Assembly (NCBI RefSeq): GCF_017948305.1
Contig: NZ_CP072842.1
Coordinates: 474,001 to 538,000, forward strand
Direction of reading: 5' to 3'
Source: Faecalibacter bovis
GTDB taxonomy: Bacteria > Bacteroidota > Bacteroidia > Flavobacteriales > Weeksellaceae
DNA: 64,000 nt
The translations under genes were made by a program, and so were the position numbers. The notes below the pieces were generated by a model. The model worked only from the letters and a program-made list of their open reading frames with translations, did no database searches and had not been told where the DNA came from. Shown here in pieces: positions 24,866 through 35,245 of this stretch. Within the stretch, counting starts at the first letter, position 1, and each line of letters begins with the position of its first letter.

Positions 24866-27160
24866 ATGAAAAAGAATTTTATTCTATTTGCATTACTAAT
24901 AGGTGGAGCAGCTTCTGCTCAACAAAATTTCTGGAAAAATCAAAGCAAAGCTCCAATTTCTCAAGATAAATTAGTAGAAAGAATGCATAATCCTACTGAA
25001 TCTATTAAGTTAAATTTAAACTACGATCAATTTGTTCAGCATTTAACTCAAATTCAAGGTAGAAATTCAGAAACTATATTAAAATTCCCAGATGATAAAG
25101 GAAACTTCAGTAATTATAAAATTATTGAACAATCTAACTTTCATCCGGATTTACAAGCAAAATATGCTGACATTAGAACTTATGTAGGATACAATATTGA
25201 TAATCCAGCACAAAAGATCAACTTTAGTATTTCTCCTCAATTTGGTTTATACGGATCAATTCAAGGCGCTGGAGTAAATTATTTAATTGATACTTATACA
25301 AAAGATAAGTCAACTTACATGATTTACAACAAAGCAAATGTAAGTCATAATTCTAGTGATTTCACTTGTCACGTTGAAGGCGATAATGCAAGCGGTTTAG
25401 GAATTGATAATTTAAATTTTGATCACATTCAAAACGAAGTTTCATCAAGAACTTTAGTGAATGATTCTAAATTAAGAACTTATCGATTAGCAATTTCAAC
25501 AACTATTGAATATTCTAACTACATTATTCAACAAGCTGGCGTTACAAATGGTACTGAAGAAGAAAAGAGAGCTGCAATTTTAGCTGCTGTAAATCTTTCT
25601 GTAACACGTATTAATGGTGTTTTAAGAAACGACGTTGGTGCACACATGGAATTAGTTGCTAATACTGATCAATTATTCTTTATTACTTCGGATACGTTTA
25701 ATGTGAACGATGCATATCAAATGATTGATGAAAACCAAATCGTTACAGACCGTATCATCGGTGCTGGGAATTACGATTTAGGACACTTATTCTTTAAAGT
25801 AAACTCTGCAAATGCATCAAACGGTTTAGCACAAACTCCTGCAATTTGTACATCAGGTAAAGCGAGAGGGGTTACAGGTACGGTTGTTCCTGTAGGAGAT
25901 CCTTTTGATATTGATTTTACAGCACACGAATTAGGTCATCAATTTGGAGCTCACCATACACAAAATAATGAGTGTAACAGAGGTAATGCTTCTGCTGAAC
26001 CAGGTTCTGGATCTACAATTATGGCATATACAGGTATTTGTGCACCAAATATTCAAAGAAACTCTGACGCTTACTATCACCAAAGAAGTATTGATCAGAT
26101 GAATAACACGATGAATAGTTACAACTGTGCACAAACAACAGTAACTGAAAATGTTCCTCCTGTTATTGCTACAATGCCTTCGTTATACAATATTCCACAT
26201 TCTACAGCATTTTCATTAGAAATGGTTGCTACTGATGCTAATGGAGATCAGTTAACGTATAACTGGGATCAAATGGATACATCTGTTGGTGAAAGAATGC
26301 CTCCATTATCTTCAAATACATTAGGACCAATGTTTAGATCATGGACACCTTCAACTAGCCCAGTTAGATTTTTCCCTAAAATGGAGAAAATTTTAGCTGA
26401 TAAAATTGTATTCACTACAAATCCTTACAGAGGATCAGCAACATCATATCATTTAAATGATTGGGAAGTTGTTCCAAATAATGTAAGAAATTTAACTTTC
26501 GCAGGTACGGTTCGTGATAATAACTTAGCAACTGGACAAACAGCTACTAAAAATTTAATTGTTCGTCTAAGAGATGCAGGACCATTCAAAGTAACATCAC
26601 AAGCTACTACTGAAACATGGGTTGCAGGTCAATCAGCTACAATTTCATGGGATGTTGCAGGAACAGATGTTAATAACATCAATACAACTGACGTAAAAAT
26701 TCTTTTATCATTAGATGGAGGTTTAACTTGGGATTACACTTTAGTTGAATCTACACCAAATAATGGTTCTTATACTTTTACAGTTCCTCACGGAATTGGA
26801 GATACTACAACAGCTCGATTAATGATTCGTCCGGTAAATAATATTTATTTAGCTGTTAACAAAGTTAACTTTACAATCAATAGTCCATTAGCAACAATTG
26901 AAGTTGAAAATAATAACGCAATTACAATTACACCAAACCCATCGAGAGGTGAAGTTAATATTGAAACTGCTAAAAATTACTCAAACTTCATTGCTTATGT
27001 AAATGATATGACTGGTAAACAAGTTTTCAACTACAATACAGCTAGAGCAAGTGTTAAGTCACACAAATTAAACTTATCACACTTACCAAACGGAGTTTAC
27101 ATTGTTACAGTTAAAGCTGATGGTGAGCAATATTCTAAAAAATTAGTGATCAAAAAATAA
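24866..27160 (+). CDS. Secreted reprolysin-like zinc metalloprotease with type IX sorting domain
   Basis: 764 aa. Signal peptide (about 1-18, GGAASAQ), a propeptide-like region, then an M12-type catalytic domain with zinc motif HELGHQFGAHH (about 354-364, HExxHxxGxxH) and a downstream Met-turn candidate (TIMAYTGIC). Cadherin/fibronectin-like beta domains follow (about 440-670). The C-terminus (about 688-764) is a type IX sorting domain of the type A kind: TPNPSRGEVNI, NDMTGKQVF, LPNGVYIVTV and a final KKLVIKK. It would be exported by the GldKLMN system in the same window and processed at the cell surface. A strong terminator follows. Confidence 0.92.
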   Translation: MKKNFILFALLIGGAASAQQNFWKNQSKAPISQDKLVERMHNPTESIKLNLNYDQFVQHLTQIQGRNSETILKFPDDKGNFSNYKIIEQSNFHPDLQAKYADIRTYVGYNIDNPAQKINFSISPQFGLYGSIQGAGVNYLIDTYTKDKSTYMIYNKANVSHNSSDFTCHVEGDNASGLGIDNLNFDHIQNEVSSRTLVNDSKLRTYRLAISTTIEYSNYIIQQAGVTNGTEEEKRAAILAAVNLSVTRINGVLRNDVGAHMELVANTDQLFFITSDTFNVNDAYQMIDENQIVTDRIIGAGNYDLGHLFFKVNSANASNGLAQTPAICTSGKARGVTGTVVPVGDPFDIDFTAHELGHQFGAHHTQNNECNRGNASAEPGSGSTIMAYTGICAPNIQRNSDAYYHQRSIDQMNNTMNSYNCAQTTVTENVPPVIATMPSLYNIPHSTAFSLEMVATDANGDQLTYNWDQMDTSVGERMPPLSSNTLGPMFRSWTPSTSPVRFFPKMEKILADKIVFTTNPYRGSATSYHLNDWEVVPNNVRNLTFAGTVRDNNLATGQTATKNLIVRLRDAGPFKVTSQATTETWVAGQSATISWDVAGTDVNNINTTDVKILLSLDGGLTWDYTLVESTPNNGSYTFTVPHGIGDTTTARLMIRPVNNIYLAVNKVNFTINSPLATIEVENNNAITITPNPSRGEVNIETAKNYSNFIAYVNDMTGKQVFNYNTARASVKSHKLNLSHLPNGVYIVTVKADGEQYSKKLVIKK

Positions 27161-27185
27161 TTTAATCATCAATTTACCATATAAA

Positions 27186-27219
27186 AATGTCAGGTTGTCA
27201 TAACCTGGCATTTTTTTTT
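27186..27219 (+). terminator. Terminator after the protease gene
   Basis: Stem AATGTCAGGTT / AACCTGGCATT (one G-U pair) with a five-base loop and a T-run of nine. Confidence 0.85.
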
Positions 27220-27254
27220 ACATGAAGTATTTCAAAATGTCATAAATCAGCCTA

Positions 27255-27269
27255 TGGCACACTTTTCGA
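27255..27269 (+). promoter_or_regulatory. Possible sigma-54 (-24/-12) type promoter of groESL
   Basis: TGGCAC (27255-27260) matches the RpoN -24 element; GG at 27256-27257 is followed by exactly ten bases and then GA at 27268-27269, where consensus has GC. The -24 half is good and the -12 half imperfect. No TAnnTTTG element is seen upstream of groES and there is no CIRCE repeat. The start codon is at 27324. Confidence 0.35.
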
Positions 27270-27323
27270 GTAGTAATCAGCACAAAAACACATTAACTTA
27301 ATATTTATAAAAAAATAAAAAAT

Positions 27324-27602
27324 ATGTCAGAATTAAACATTAAACCATTAGCGGACAGAGTTGTTATTGAACCTGCGCCAGCAGAGACTAAAACAGCATC
27401 AGGAATTATTATTCCAGATTCAGCAAAAGAAAAACCACAAGAAGGTATCGTTGTTGCAGTTGGTAATGGTAAAGTTGATGAGCCTATGACTGTTGCAATC
27501 GGTGACAAAGTTCTTTACGGTAAATATTCTGGAACAGAATTAAAATTAGAAGGAAAAGATTACTTAATCATGCGTGAAGCTGATATTTTAGCAATCATCT
27601 AA
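27324..27602 (+). CDS. groES: Co-chaperonin GroES
   Basis: 92 aa. Classic GroES sequence: [20 protein letters not shown], mobile loop [21 protein letters not shown] and a final [14 protein letters not shown]. It caps the GroEL ring in ATP-driven folding. Followed by groEL after a 115-bp gap, which is longer than usual for a groESL operon. Confidence 0.97.
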   Translation: MSELNIKPLADRVVIEPAPAETKTASGIIIPDSAKEKPQEGIVVAVGNGKVDEPMTVAIGDKVLYGKYSGTELKLEGKDYLIMREADILAII

Positions 27603-27684
27603 TTAAATTGTAAAAAGTATAATTGTATTAAGTAAATAGTATAATTAGATTTTTAAATTATTAATAACAAAACCAAGTACTTTG

Positions 27685-29343
<1,659 letters not shown>

Positions 29344-29365
29344 TCAAACCTCATCTAATTGATAT

Positions 29366-29396
29366 AAAAAATGCCATCCTTTCGGATGGCATTTTT
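29366..29396. terminator. Bidirectional terminator between groEL and the lectin-like genes
   Basis: Stem AATGCCATCC / GGATGGCATT with TTTC loop, A-run on the left and T-run on the right, serving both converging units. Confidence 0.9.
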
Positions 29397-29410
29397 ATTA
29401 TATTTCATTT

Positions 29411-30361
29411 TTAATTTCCTAATTCTACTACAATTTTTGTTATTTCTCCCGTCTCAGTTGAAGATGAAAAATTACCAATGTAGCTGGATAATGAACAACT
29501 CACATCAATCCATTTATTTTTCTCTAACAATATTCCTTGTGCGTTAGTTCCTAAATTAGCACCTAACATTAATACACAACCTTCTGATCGGTTAGTATTA
29601 TCAGGTTCTGATTCTAAAAAATTATGATATTTCTGCGGACGGTTACTCCATTTCATACCTGTAGATTTACCAAAGAAATTTTGATAATTAGGTGTGATGA
29701 ATTCATTTTCAATATTCGCAGTATTAGAATGATTTAATTTTCTAGTCCCTAACCAAATATTAGATGTAACGCCTTTATTCGTTAAAAACGCTTCTAAATT
29801 TTGCTGTTCTGCTTCTGTTGTTACGATTGGCAAATAACCATTAACTTCATTATTTCTTGTTAATGCATATGCTTCAGTCCAACTCACTCCTTGATTAGTT
29901 GTGAATAAACAATATTTCCCTGCATAATCATCAGCATATCTTGGTTCACAATTCCCTTCTTTTGTAAAAGTTTTGTTACCTATTGTAATTGTATTACTAA
30001 TCTCGAAGTTTGAAGAATATGAATAATTAAATAACGGTTTTTGCTTATAATCTTTAATTAAATAGTGATCTGCATTTTCACCAGATCTTATCCATTTATT
30101 ATTGATGTAGATGTAAATTCCTTTTCCATTACCATTTACAATATCAGGATTCGTATTATATACCAATAATCCTTCCGTTACATTTTCAAAAGGAGCTTTA
30201 GAGGCTACATCAACCAAAGCAACATTAGGTAAATGAAATCCTTTTACATCTCCATTCATTGCTAAATGTGATGTATTATATGAAGGATGAGAAACTAAAA
30301 CTTCTTGTGCAAAAGCTTGAATGGAAGTTAAAGTTAAAATGCTTAATAAAAACTTCTTCAT
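29411..30361 (-). CDS. Secreted C-type-lectin-like domain protein, paralogue 3
   Basis: 316 aa. Signal peptide (about 1-18, SIQAFAQ). N-terminal beta domain of the type GLLVYNTNPDI...GIYIYINNKWIRSG (about 20-95) shared with the two upstream paralogues. The C-terminal part (about 130-316) has C-type lectin-like features: WTEAYALTRN, GYLPIVTTEAEQQ, NIWLGTRKL, WSNRP, GCVLMLG and KWIDVSC. It lacks a type IX sorting domain, so it is probably periplasmic or surface-exposed by another route. Two bases after the previous gene, third in a three-gene unit. Confidence 0.75.
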   Translation of the reverse strand: MKKFLLSILTLTSIQAFAQEVLVSHPSYNTSHLAMNGDVKGFHLPNVALVDVASKAPFENVTEGLLVYNTNPDIVNGNGKGIYIYINNKWIRSGENADHYLIKDYKQKPLFNYSYSSNFEISNTITIGNKTFTKEGNCEPRYADDYAGKYCLFTTNQGVSWTEAYALTRNNEVNGYLPIVTTEAEQQNLEAFLTNKGVTSNIWLGTRKLNHSNTANIENEFITPNYQNFFGKSTGMKWSNRPQKYHNFLESEPDNTNRSEGCVLMLGANLGTNAQGILLEKNKWIDVSCSLSSYIGNFSSSTETGEITKIVVELGN

Positions 30362-30363
30362 AA

Positions 30364-31527
30364 TTAAGGGGTATTTACAAGATTACTTTCATTGAAATTC
30401 GTATACTCAACAATAATGTTAACCGATTTAAAATCATCTGTATTTCCATTATCAATATTTGTTGGTGATAACTCAACTTCTCTATTATTATTTAAGTAGG
30501 AGCGGATTTTTGTATTAACTCCTTCAGAGTTCATTACTCTCCATTGTCTTTCTGAATTAACTTGCGTTGAGGTAATATATGCTGCGTAGTTTGTTATATC
30601 GTTGTTGTTATCTGCTGTATTAGATATGTTTAATGGAGTATTCATATCTATTGAAGGATAACCTGCTTCGTAGTGTGTTTGTAAAATTCTTTGAGGATCT
30701 GTCCAAATTGAAACACTATTTTCATTTGTAACCCATACAAATTTCATTCGGTCTCTATTATTTGATGGTGCGCTAACAGTACCTACATAACGATCATTAA
30801 TTCTAATAGAACCTAACCAAGATTTTTTATTTACCGCTGCATCACCAACTACTTCCTGATTTAATACATTCTTTTTCACAAAATCCCATTCTCTGTCATC
30901 AGTCACAGTTAACAAATGTCCTTCTTGTTGTTTCGCAAACTGAAAAGCATCAAACCATGTAAGATTAGTAGATAAATCACTTTCAGTTCCAGCCGATGAA
31001 GAAACGTTATAGATACAATAAGTATTTTTTAAAAGTGGTCCAAAATCGCTACCGATATTAGGAATTTCCCATGTTATGCATTTTAATAATTTAGCACTTG
31101 CAGTACCACCATTCACAAGCGATATAGAAAATTCATTCCCAACTCTCAATCTACTAGGCACTTCTCTTTTTGGAGTATAACCCAAAAATTTCGTATCTAC
31201 TTGTTGTTCTATATATTCTTTGATATTATTATTACTCGATAATTCCCACATATCACCAGTCCAACTGTAAACACCAACTTGAAAGTCTAAACTTTTCAAG
31301 GTATTAAAAACAATTAAACCCGTTTTTGGTTCGGTCTCGAATGGAGTAAAATCATATTTATCAGTTAATTGAATTCTTGGTAATAATACACCTTTTGGAG
31401 TTTGATTCGGATTATTATCAATTTGTAATATAGCTTCTGGTTTTTGATTGTTCTCTAAAACATTTACACGAATCTGAGCTTGAAGCTGTATGGTATAAAA
31501 TGTTAATAGAATAAATAGCTTCTTCAT
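30364..31527 (-). CDS. Secreted C-type-lectin-like domain protein, paralogue 2
   Basis: I choose ATG 31527 (387 aa, MKKLFILLTF, signal peptide ending LQAQ). The frame could begin at 31548, but that overlaps the upstream gene and puts seven residues before the signal peptide. The N-terminal beta domain has PKGVLLPRIQLTD and GLIVFNTLKS...GVYSWTGDMWELS. The lectin-like part contains WFDAFQFAKQQEGHLLTVTD, SWLGSIRIN and FVWVTNENSVSIWTD, then IIVEYTNF near the end. Its start lies one base after the stop of paralogue 1. Ligand unknown. Confidence 0.75.
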   Translation of the reverse strand: MKKLFILLTFYTIQLQAQIRVNVLENNQKPEAILQIDNNPNQTPKGVLLPRIQLTDKYDFTPFETEPKTGLIVFNTLKSLDFQVGVYSWTGDMWELSSNNNIKEYIEQQVDTKFLGYTPKREVPSRLRVGNEFSISLVNGGTASAKLLKCITWEIPNIGSDFGPLLKNTYCIYNVSSSAGTESDLSTNLTWFDAFQFAKQQEGHLLTVTDDREWDFVKKNVLNQEVVGDAAVNKKSWLGSIRINDRYVGTVSAPSNNRDRMKFVWVTNENSVSIWTDPQRILQTHYEAGYPSIDMNTPLNISNTADNNNDITNYAAYITSTQVNSERQWRVMNSEGVNTKIRSYLNNNREVELSPTNIDNGNTDDFKSVNIIVEYTNFNESNLVNTP

Positions 31528-31528
31528 A

Positions 31529-32509
31529 TTAATAAAATAAGAATTCAACGATTAAATATGACATTGGAAAATTTTGATTGACTTGATTATTGTAGCGCTC
31601 TTTTACGTCGCATGGTGATACTTCCCATTTACGTTGGATATCTTGCCCGGTAGAATTAGGTTCTAAATTTATATTATACAAATCTTCAGAATAATGAACG
31701 CATCCTAATTGTGAAGGTGATCCATTTTCAAATTCATATTCCAGTTTACCATTCAACCAATTCACATCACTGTATTCACCTGTAATCCATTTAAATTGTT
31801 CTTTTTCTCCTGGTAATGCTACTGATTTTAATCCAATCCATGAATTAAAATATCTTGAATTTGATTGAATGTCTTTGTGAAAGTAATTCTTATATAAAAA
31901 TTCAATTTCTGAATTTGTCGTAATAACTGGTAAATGTCCTCCGATTTCTTTCGCTAATTGATAAGCAGAATTCCAATCAACACCTTTTATATTCCCAGCA
32001 GCATCTTGCAAATCAAAGCTACAATACTGACCTGTTTGATTTGTATTTGTAACACATTTTGTTTGAATTGCGATGATATCATCTTTTTCAAAACGCAAAG
32101 GAGCATTTCTAAAAGCACCAGATGGTAAATATCCTAACGAAGTAATACTAAAATCCCTTTTATCAACAATATTCGTAGTTTCTTTAGATTCGAAGCTTAA
32201 CCACTTAGATCCATCCCAGCTGTAATATCCTGGCACGATAGATTTAACCATGTTTGAAGTATTTGGATCAAAAACTTCAACTGTATTTGTATTGTAAACA
32301 ACTAAACCTCTACTAGGACGTATGATTGTTAAATTATCATAAATCCCATTCAATGCAACTTTAGGTCCTAAAAAACCTTTATTTTTTACATCTGAAAGAT
32401 CTAAAACTGATTGTTTATCTCCTTCATAAAGCGGATCGTATGAAATGGAAACTTGCGCTAAAGAATTAATATTCAATAACAGAAGTCCTAAAAGTAAATT
32501 ATGTTTCAT
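31529..32509 (-). CDS. Secreted C-type-lectin-like domain protein, paralogue 1 (first gene)
   Basis: 326 aa. Signal peptide (about 1-18, NINSLAQ). N-terminal beta domain with SRGLVVYNTNT and PGYYSWDGSKWLSF, then a C-type-lectin-like region with four or more cysteines: KCVTNTN, QYCSFDL, WNSAYQLAKEIGGHLPVITT, SWIGLKSV, FKWITGEYSDVNW, LGCVHY and KWEVSPCD. The WIGL and Cys-W-Cys pattern is the lectin hallmark. An inverted repeat stands right before the ATG. Proteins of this arrangement are frequent in Bacteroidota but poorly studied; adhesion or glycan binding is a guess. Confidence 0.78.
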   Translation of the reverse strand: MKHNLLLGLLLLNINSLAQVSISYDPLYEGDKQSVLDLSDVKNKGFLGPKVALNGIYDNLTIIRPSRGLVVYNTNTVEVFDPNTSNMVKSIVPGYYSWDGSKWLSFESKETTNIVDKRDFSITSLGYLPSGAFRNAPLRFEKDDIIAIQTKCVTNTNQTGQYCSFDLQDAAGNIKGVDWNSAYQLAKEIGGHLPVITTNSEIEFLYKNYFHKDIQSNSRYFNSWIGLKSVALPGEKEQFKWITGEYSDVNWLNGKLEYEFENGSPSQLGCVHYSEDLYNINLEPNSTGQDIQRKWEVSPCDVKERYNNQVNQNFPMSYLIVEFLFY

Positions 32510-32512
32510 CTT

Positions 32513-32537
32513 TATTTAGTATTACTTATACTAAATA
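32513..32537. promoter_or_regulatory. 10-bp perfect inverted repeat in the lectin-operon leader
   Basis: Arms TATTTAGTAT (32513-32522) and ATACTAAATA (32528-32537) with a five-base centre, starting three bases before the ATG at 32509. It could be an operator or an RNA hairpin beside the start codon. Confidence 0.55.
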
Positions 32538-32572
32538 GCATGATTCATAGGGGTGGTGTGAATGATTGGTAT

Positions 32573-32580
32573 CAAAAATA
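32573..32580 (-). promoter_or_regulatory. -7 element for the lectin-like operon
   Basis: TATTTTTG on the minus strand. Transcription from here would give a leader of about 55 bases containing the inverted repeat. No good -33 TTTG. Confidence 0.4.
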
Positions 32581-32818
32581 TAAAAACTTAAATTAATTAT
32601 AATCATTTTTTAACTAATTAAAATAAAAATCATATAACTATATATCAACCACTTAAATGTTAACACGGATTTAATTTTTTACTTTAGCTTTTTTTATAAG
32701 TATTCTATATCGTTTTTTACCTGAATTCAAATTTATATTAGTCTTCATATCAATTACATTATGTAAAAAATCATTCTTTTTAGTTGCATATTATTAAAAA
32801 AATCAAGGTATTTATTAA

Positions 32819-32826
32819 TAACTTTG
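32819..32826 (+). promoter_or_regulatory. -7 element for mqo
   Basis: TAACTTTG, perfect TAnnTTTG, 20 bases before the ATG at 32847; no TTTG at the expected -33 distance. Confidence 0.45.
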
Positions 32827-32846
32827 TGGTAAATTTAGAAATCAAG

Positions 32847-34319
32847 ATGGAAAAACAACCACAAGAGGTAGTCTTAATTGGTGCTGGAATCATGAGCGCT
32901 ACCTTAAGTATTATTCTAAAAAAATTAAATCCAGAAATCAAAATATCAGTTTTTGAAAAATTAGATAAAATTGGTTTTGAAAGTTCAGAAGCATTTAACA
33001 ATGCAGGTACTGGACACTCTGCTTTCTGTGAATTAAACTATACTCCGCAAGGTAAAGATGGTAATGTTGATATTGCTAAAGCAATTGATATTGCGAAGCA
33101 ATTTGAAACATCTAAAGAATTTTGGTCTTATTTAGTAGACAATAATTATATTTCTTCTCCTGAAAATTTCTTACGCAAAACTCCTCACATGAGTTTTGTT
33201 TGGGGTGAAGATGATGTGAATTTCTTAAGAAAAAGATACGAAGCAATGTCTAAACATCCGTTGTTTAGCGATATGGAATATTCTGAGGATTTTGAACAAA
33301 TCAAAACTTGGGCTCCATTAATTGTAGACGGTCGTAATCCGAATGAAAAAGTAGCTGCTACTTTTATGGAGATCGGTACAGATATTAACTTCGGAGAATT
33401 AACTCGTGAAATTTTCAAAGGATTACAAAATAAAGGTGAAATTACTTTAGAAACTTCTCACGAAGTTACTGACGTTACTCGTTTATCTAATGGTAAATGG
33501 GCTGTTAAAGTAAAAGATTTAAAAGCTGGAAACTCTAAACCTGTAAATGCTGATTTCGTATTTATTGGTGCTGGTGGTGGAGCTATTTTAACTTTACAAA
33601 AATCTGGTATTCCAGAATCTAAAAACTTTGGAGGTTTCCCAGTTGGTGGACAATGGTTAATCTGTCAAAACGAAGAAGTTATCAACAAACACTTTGCTAA
33701 AGTATATGGTAAAGCACAACTTGGAGCTCCTCCAATGTCTGTACCTCACTTAGATACTCGTGTAATTGATGGTAAAAAATCTTTATTATTCGGACCATTT
33801 GCTGTTTTCTCAACTAAATTCTTAAAAGAAGGATCTAACTTAGATTTATTTAAATCAGTAAATTTAGGAAACGTAGGTTTCTTGATGAACTGTGGTTTAA
33901 ATAATATGGATTTAACAAAATACTTAATTGAACAAGTATTATTATCAAAAGAGAAAAAAGTTGAATCTTTAAGAGATTACTTACCTGAAGCTAAATTAGA
34001 AGATTGGTTTGAACAAACTGCTGGACAACGTGTACAAGTTATCGAAAATCAAAACGGAAAAGGTGTTTTAAAATTCGGAACTGAAATTGTTGCTGCACAA
34101 GATGGTTCAATCGCAGCGTTATTAGGAGCTTCTCCTGGTGCGTCTACATCTGTTTCTGCAATGATTAATGTTTTAAATAAATGTTTCCCTGAATTGATGA
34201 AAAATCAATGGAACGAAACTTTAAAAACAATGATTCCTTCTTTCGGAAAAGATTTCAACGATGCTTCTTTAGTTGAAGAAAGTAGAACAAGAACAAACGC
34301 TACTTTAAAAATCAAATAA
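32847..34319 (+). CDS. mqo: Malate:quinone oxidoreductase
   Basis: 490 aa from ATG 32847 (MEKQPQEVVLIGAGIMSATL). The longer frame from TTG 32784 adds an unconserved stretch and begins upstream of the -7 element, so I reject it. FAD-binding GAGIMSATL (about 12-20), FEKLDKIGFESSEAFNNAGTGHSAFCELNY and the C-terminal LLGASPGASTS block are diagnostic for Mqo. It is a peripheral membrane flavoenzyme that oxidises malate to oxaloacetate and reduces quinone, feeding the TCA cycle and respiratory chain. Confidence 0.95.
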   Translation: MEKQPQEVVLIGAGIMSATLSIILKKLNPEIKISVFEKLDKIGFESSEAFNNAGTGHSAFCELNYTPQGKDGNVDIAKAIDIAKQFETSKEFWSYLVDNNYISSPENFLRKTPHMSFVWGEDDVNFLRKRYEAMSKHPLFSDMEYSEDFEQIKTWAPLIVDGRNPNEKVAATFMEIGTDINFGELTREIFKGLQNKGEITLETSHEVTDVTRLSNGKWAVKVKDLKAGNSKPVNADFVFIGAGGGAILTLQKSGIPESKNFGGFPVGGQWLICQNEEVINKHFAKVYGKAQLGAPPMSVPHLDTRVIDGKKSLLFGPFAVFSTKFLKEGSNLDLFKSVNLGNVGFLMNCGLNNMDLTKYLIEQVLLSKEKKVESLRDYLPEAKLEDWFEQTAGQRVQVIENQNGKGVLKFGTEIVAAQDGSIAALLGASPGASTSVSAMINVLNKCFPELMKNQWNETLKTMIPSFGKDFNDASLVEESRTRTNATLKIK

Positions 34320-34337
34320 TTGATTATTATATAAATT

Positions 34338-34366
34338 AAAAAAGCCACTCATCGAGTGGCTTTTTT
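34338..34366 (+). terminator. Terminator after mqo
   Basis: Stem AAAAAAGCCACTC / GAGTGGCTTTTTT with ATC loop and T-run. Confidence 0.92.
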
Positions 34367-34389
34367 ATTGCTTTAAAATTTAAGATACA

Positions 34390-34421
34390 AAAAAGGATAA
34401 ACTATAAAGTTTATCCTTTTT
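34390..34421 (-). terminator. Terminator of the RlpA-like gene
   Basis: Stem AAAAAGGATAAACT / AGTTTATCCTTTTT with ATAA loop; the minus-strand transcript ends in T-rich sequence, just after the stop at 34445. Confidence 0.88.
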
Positions 34422-34444
34422 AAATTTTACATGTAGTGTTATTA

Positions 34445-34990
34445 CTATAACTCTTTTGAAGATGAATCATCTAAGATTTCATATTCAACATGCATTACTC
34501 CAGAATTGGTATGTCCAATTTCACTGAAGGCCGCTTGGCTTAGATCTAACACTCTCGATTTAGCGTATGGCCCTCTGTCGTTAATTTCTACGACAACAGA
34601 TTTACCATTTCTAATATTCGTTACTTTAACTTTTGTTCCGAAAGGTAATGTTTTGTGTGCAGCTGTTAATTCATTTTTGTCATAAACCTCACCACTCGCT
34701 GTTTTTCTCCCATGGAATTTAGCTCCATACCAAGAAACCACACCAGAAGAAACTATTGCAGCATTTTCAATAACCTCTTCAATTTTCTTTGTCTCTTCAG
34801 TTGATAATTCTTTTACAGGTTTAATTGTATCATTATCAACATCATTGCTAAATCTTTCATTCGAGTCTGGCACGATTTTCGTAATTCTTTCAACTACCAT
34901 AGAGTCCGACTCTCTTAAAATTTTACCATCAGCATTTGCTATTGGAAAAATAACTAACATAAAAAGTAATGTTAATATAATTTTGTTCAT
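34445..34990 (-). CDS. RlpA-like septal ring lytic transglycosylase family protein
   Basis: 181 aa. Signal peptide (about 1-20, ending IANADG). The C-terminal double-psi beta-barrel (about 83-175) carries the RlpA signature: VSWYGAKFHGRKTASGE, LTAAHKTLPFGTKVKVTN, VVVEINDRGPYAKSRVLDLS. The conserved Asp in NDRGP and the His/Glu segment are present, so a transglycosylase activity on peptidoglycan is possible. It lacks the SPOR domain of the E. coli protein, so septal targeting is not implied. Confidence 0.87.
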   Translation of the reverse strand: MNKIILTLLFMLVIFPIANADGKILRESDSMVVERITKIVPDSNERFSNDVDNDTIKPVKELSTEETKKIEEVIENAAIVSSGVVSWYGAKFHGRKTASGEVYDKNELTAAHKTLPFGTKVKVTNIRNGKSVVVEINDRGPYAKSRVLDLSQAAFSEIGHTNSGVMHVEYEILDDSSSKEL

Positions 34991-35014
34991 CCTTTAGATT
35001 TTCTGATTACGTTG

Positions 35015-35022
35015 CAAATATA
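35015..35022 (-). promoter_or_regulatory. -7 element for the RlpA-like gene
   Basis: TATATTTG on the minus strand, 24 bases before the ATG at 34990, with AAAGG just before the start codon. Confidence 0.45.
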
Positions 35023-35245
35023 AGGACGATTAAGGCTTATTATTTAGAATGGTTCTATTTGCTATTTTTTACTCCATATTAATCTCTTAAAGCGCTAGTA
35101 TAGCATAGGTTTGGGCAATTTGTTAAATCCTTGTTAAAAAAACAGCTATATATTAATTTTTTTGGGAAACATTCCAATTAAACGTTTTTTTGACTGAATT
35201 ACAACAACTTATCTTTTCATTAAAATTTTGAATATTTCACAAAAT
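35023..35245. other. Intergenic region with no recognised gene
   Basis: About 220 bp of AT-rich sequence between the RlpA-like promoter and the yqeY terminator (the whole gap between the coding regions is about 320 bp). No open frame of note and no convincing RNA. Confidence 0.6.

Larger units (their letters stand above)
32538..32846. other. Intergenic region between the lectin operon and mqo
   Basis: About 310 bp of AT-rich sequence. Apart from -7 elements for the two divergent units and a short G-rich patch (around 32550-32560) I see no gene or RNA structure. Confidence 0.6.

Noticed and set aside
27220-27323. CIRCE (HrcA) operator before groES
   Set aside because: I searched the leader for TTAGCACTC-N9-GAGTGCTAA and saw no acceptable match.
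32784-32846. Upstream TTG start extending mqo by 21 residues
   Set aside because: It begins before the -7 element and the added residues are not like the Mqo N-terminus, which starts close to the FAD motif.
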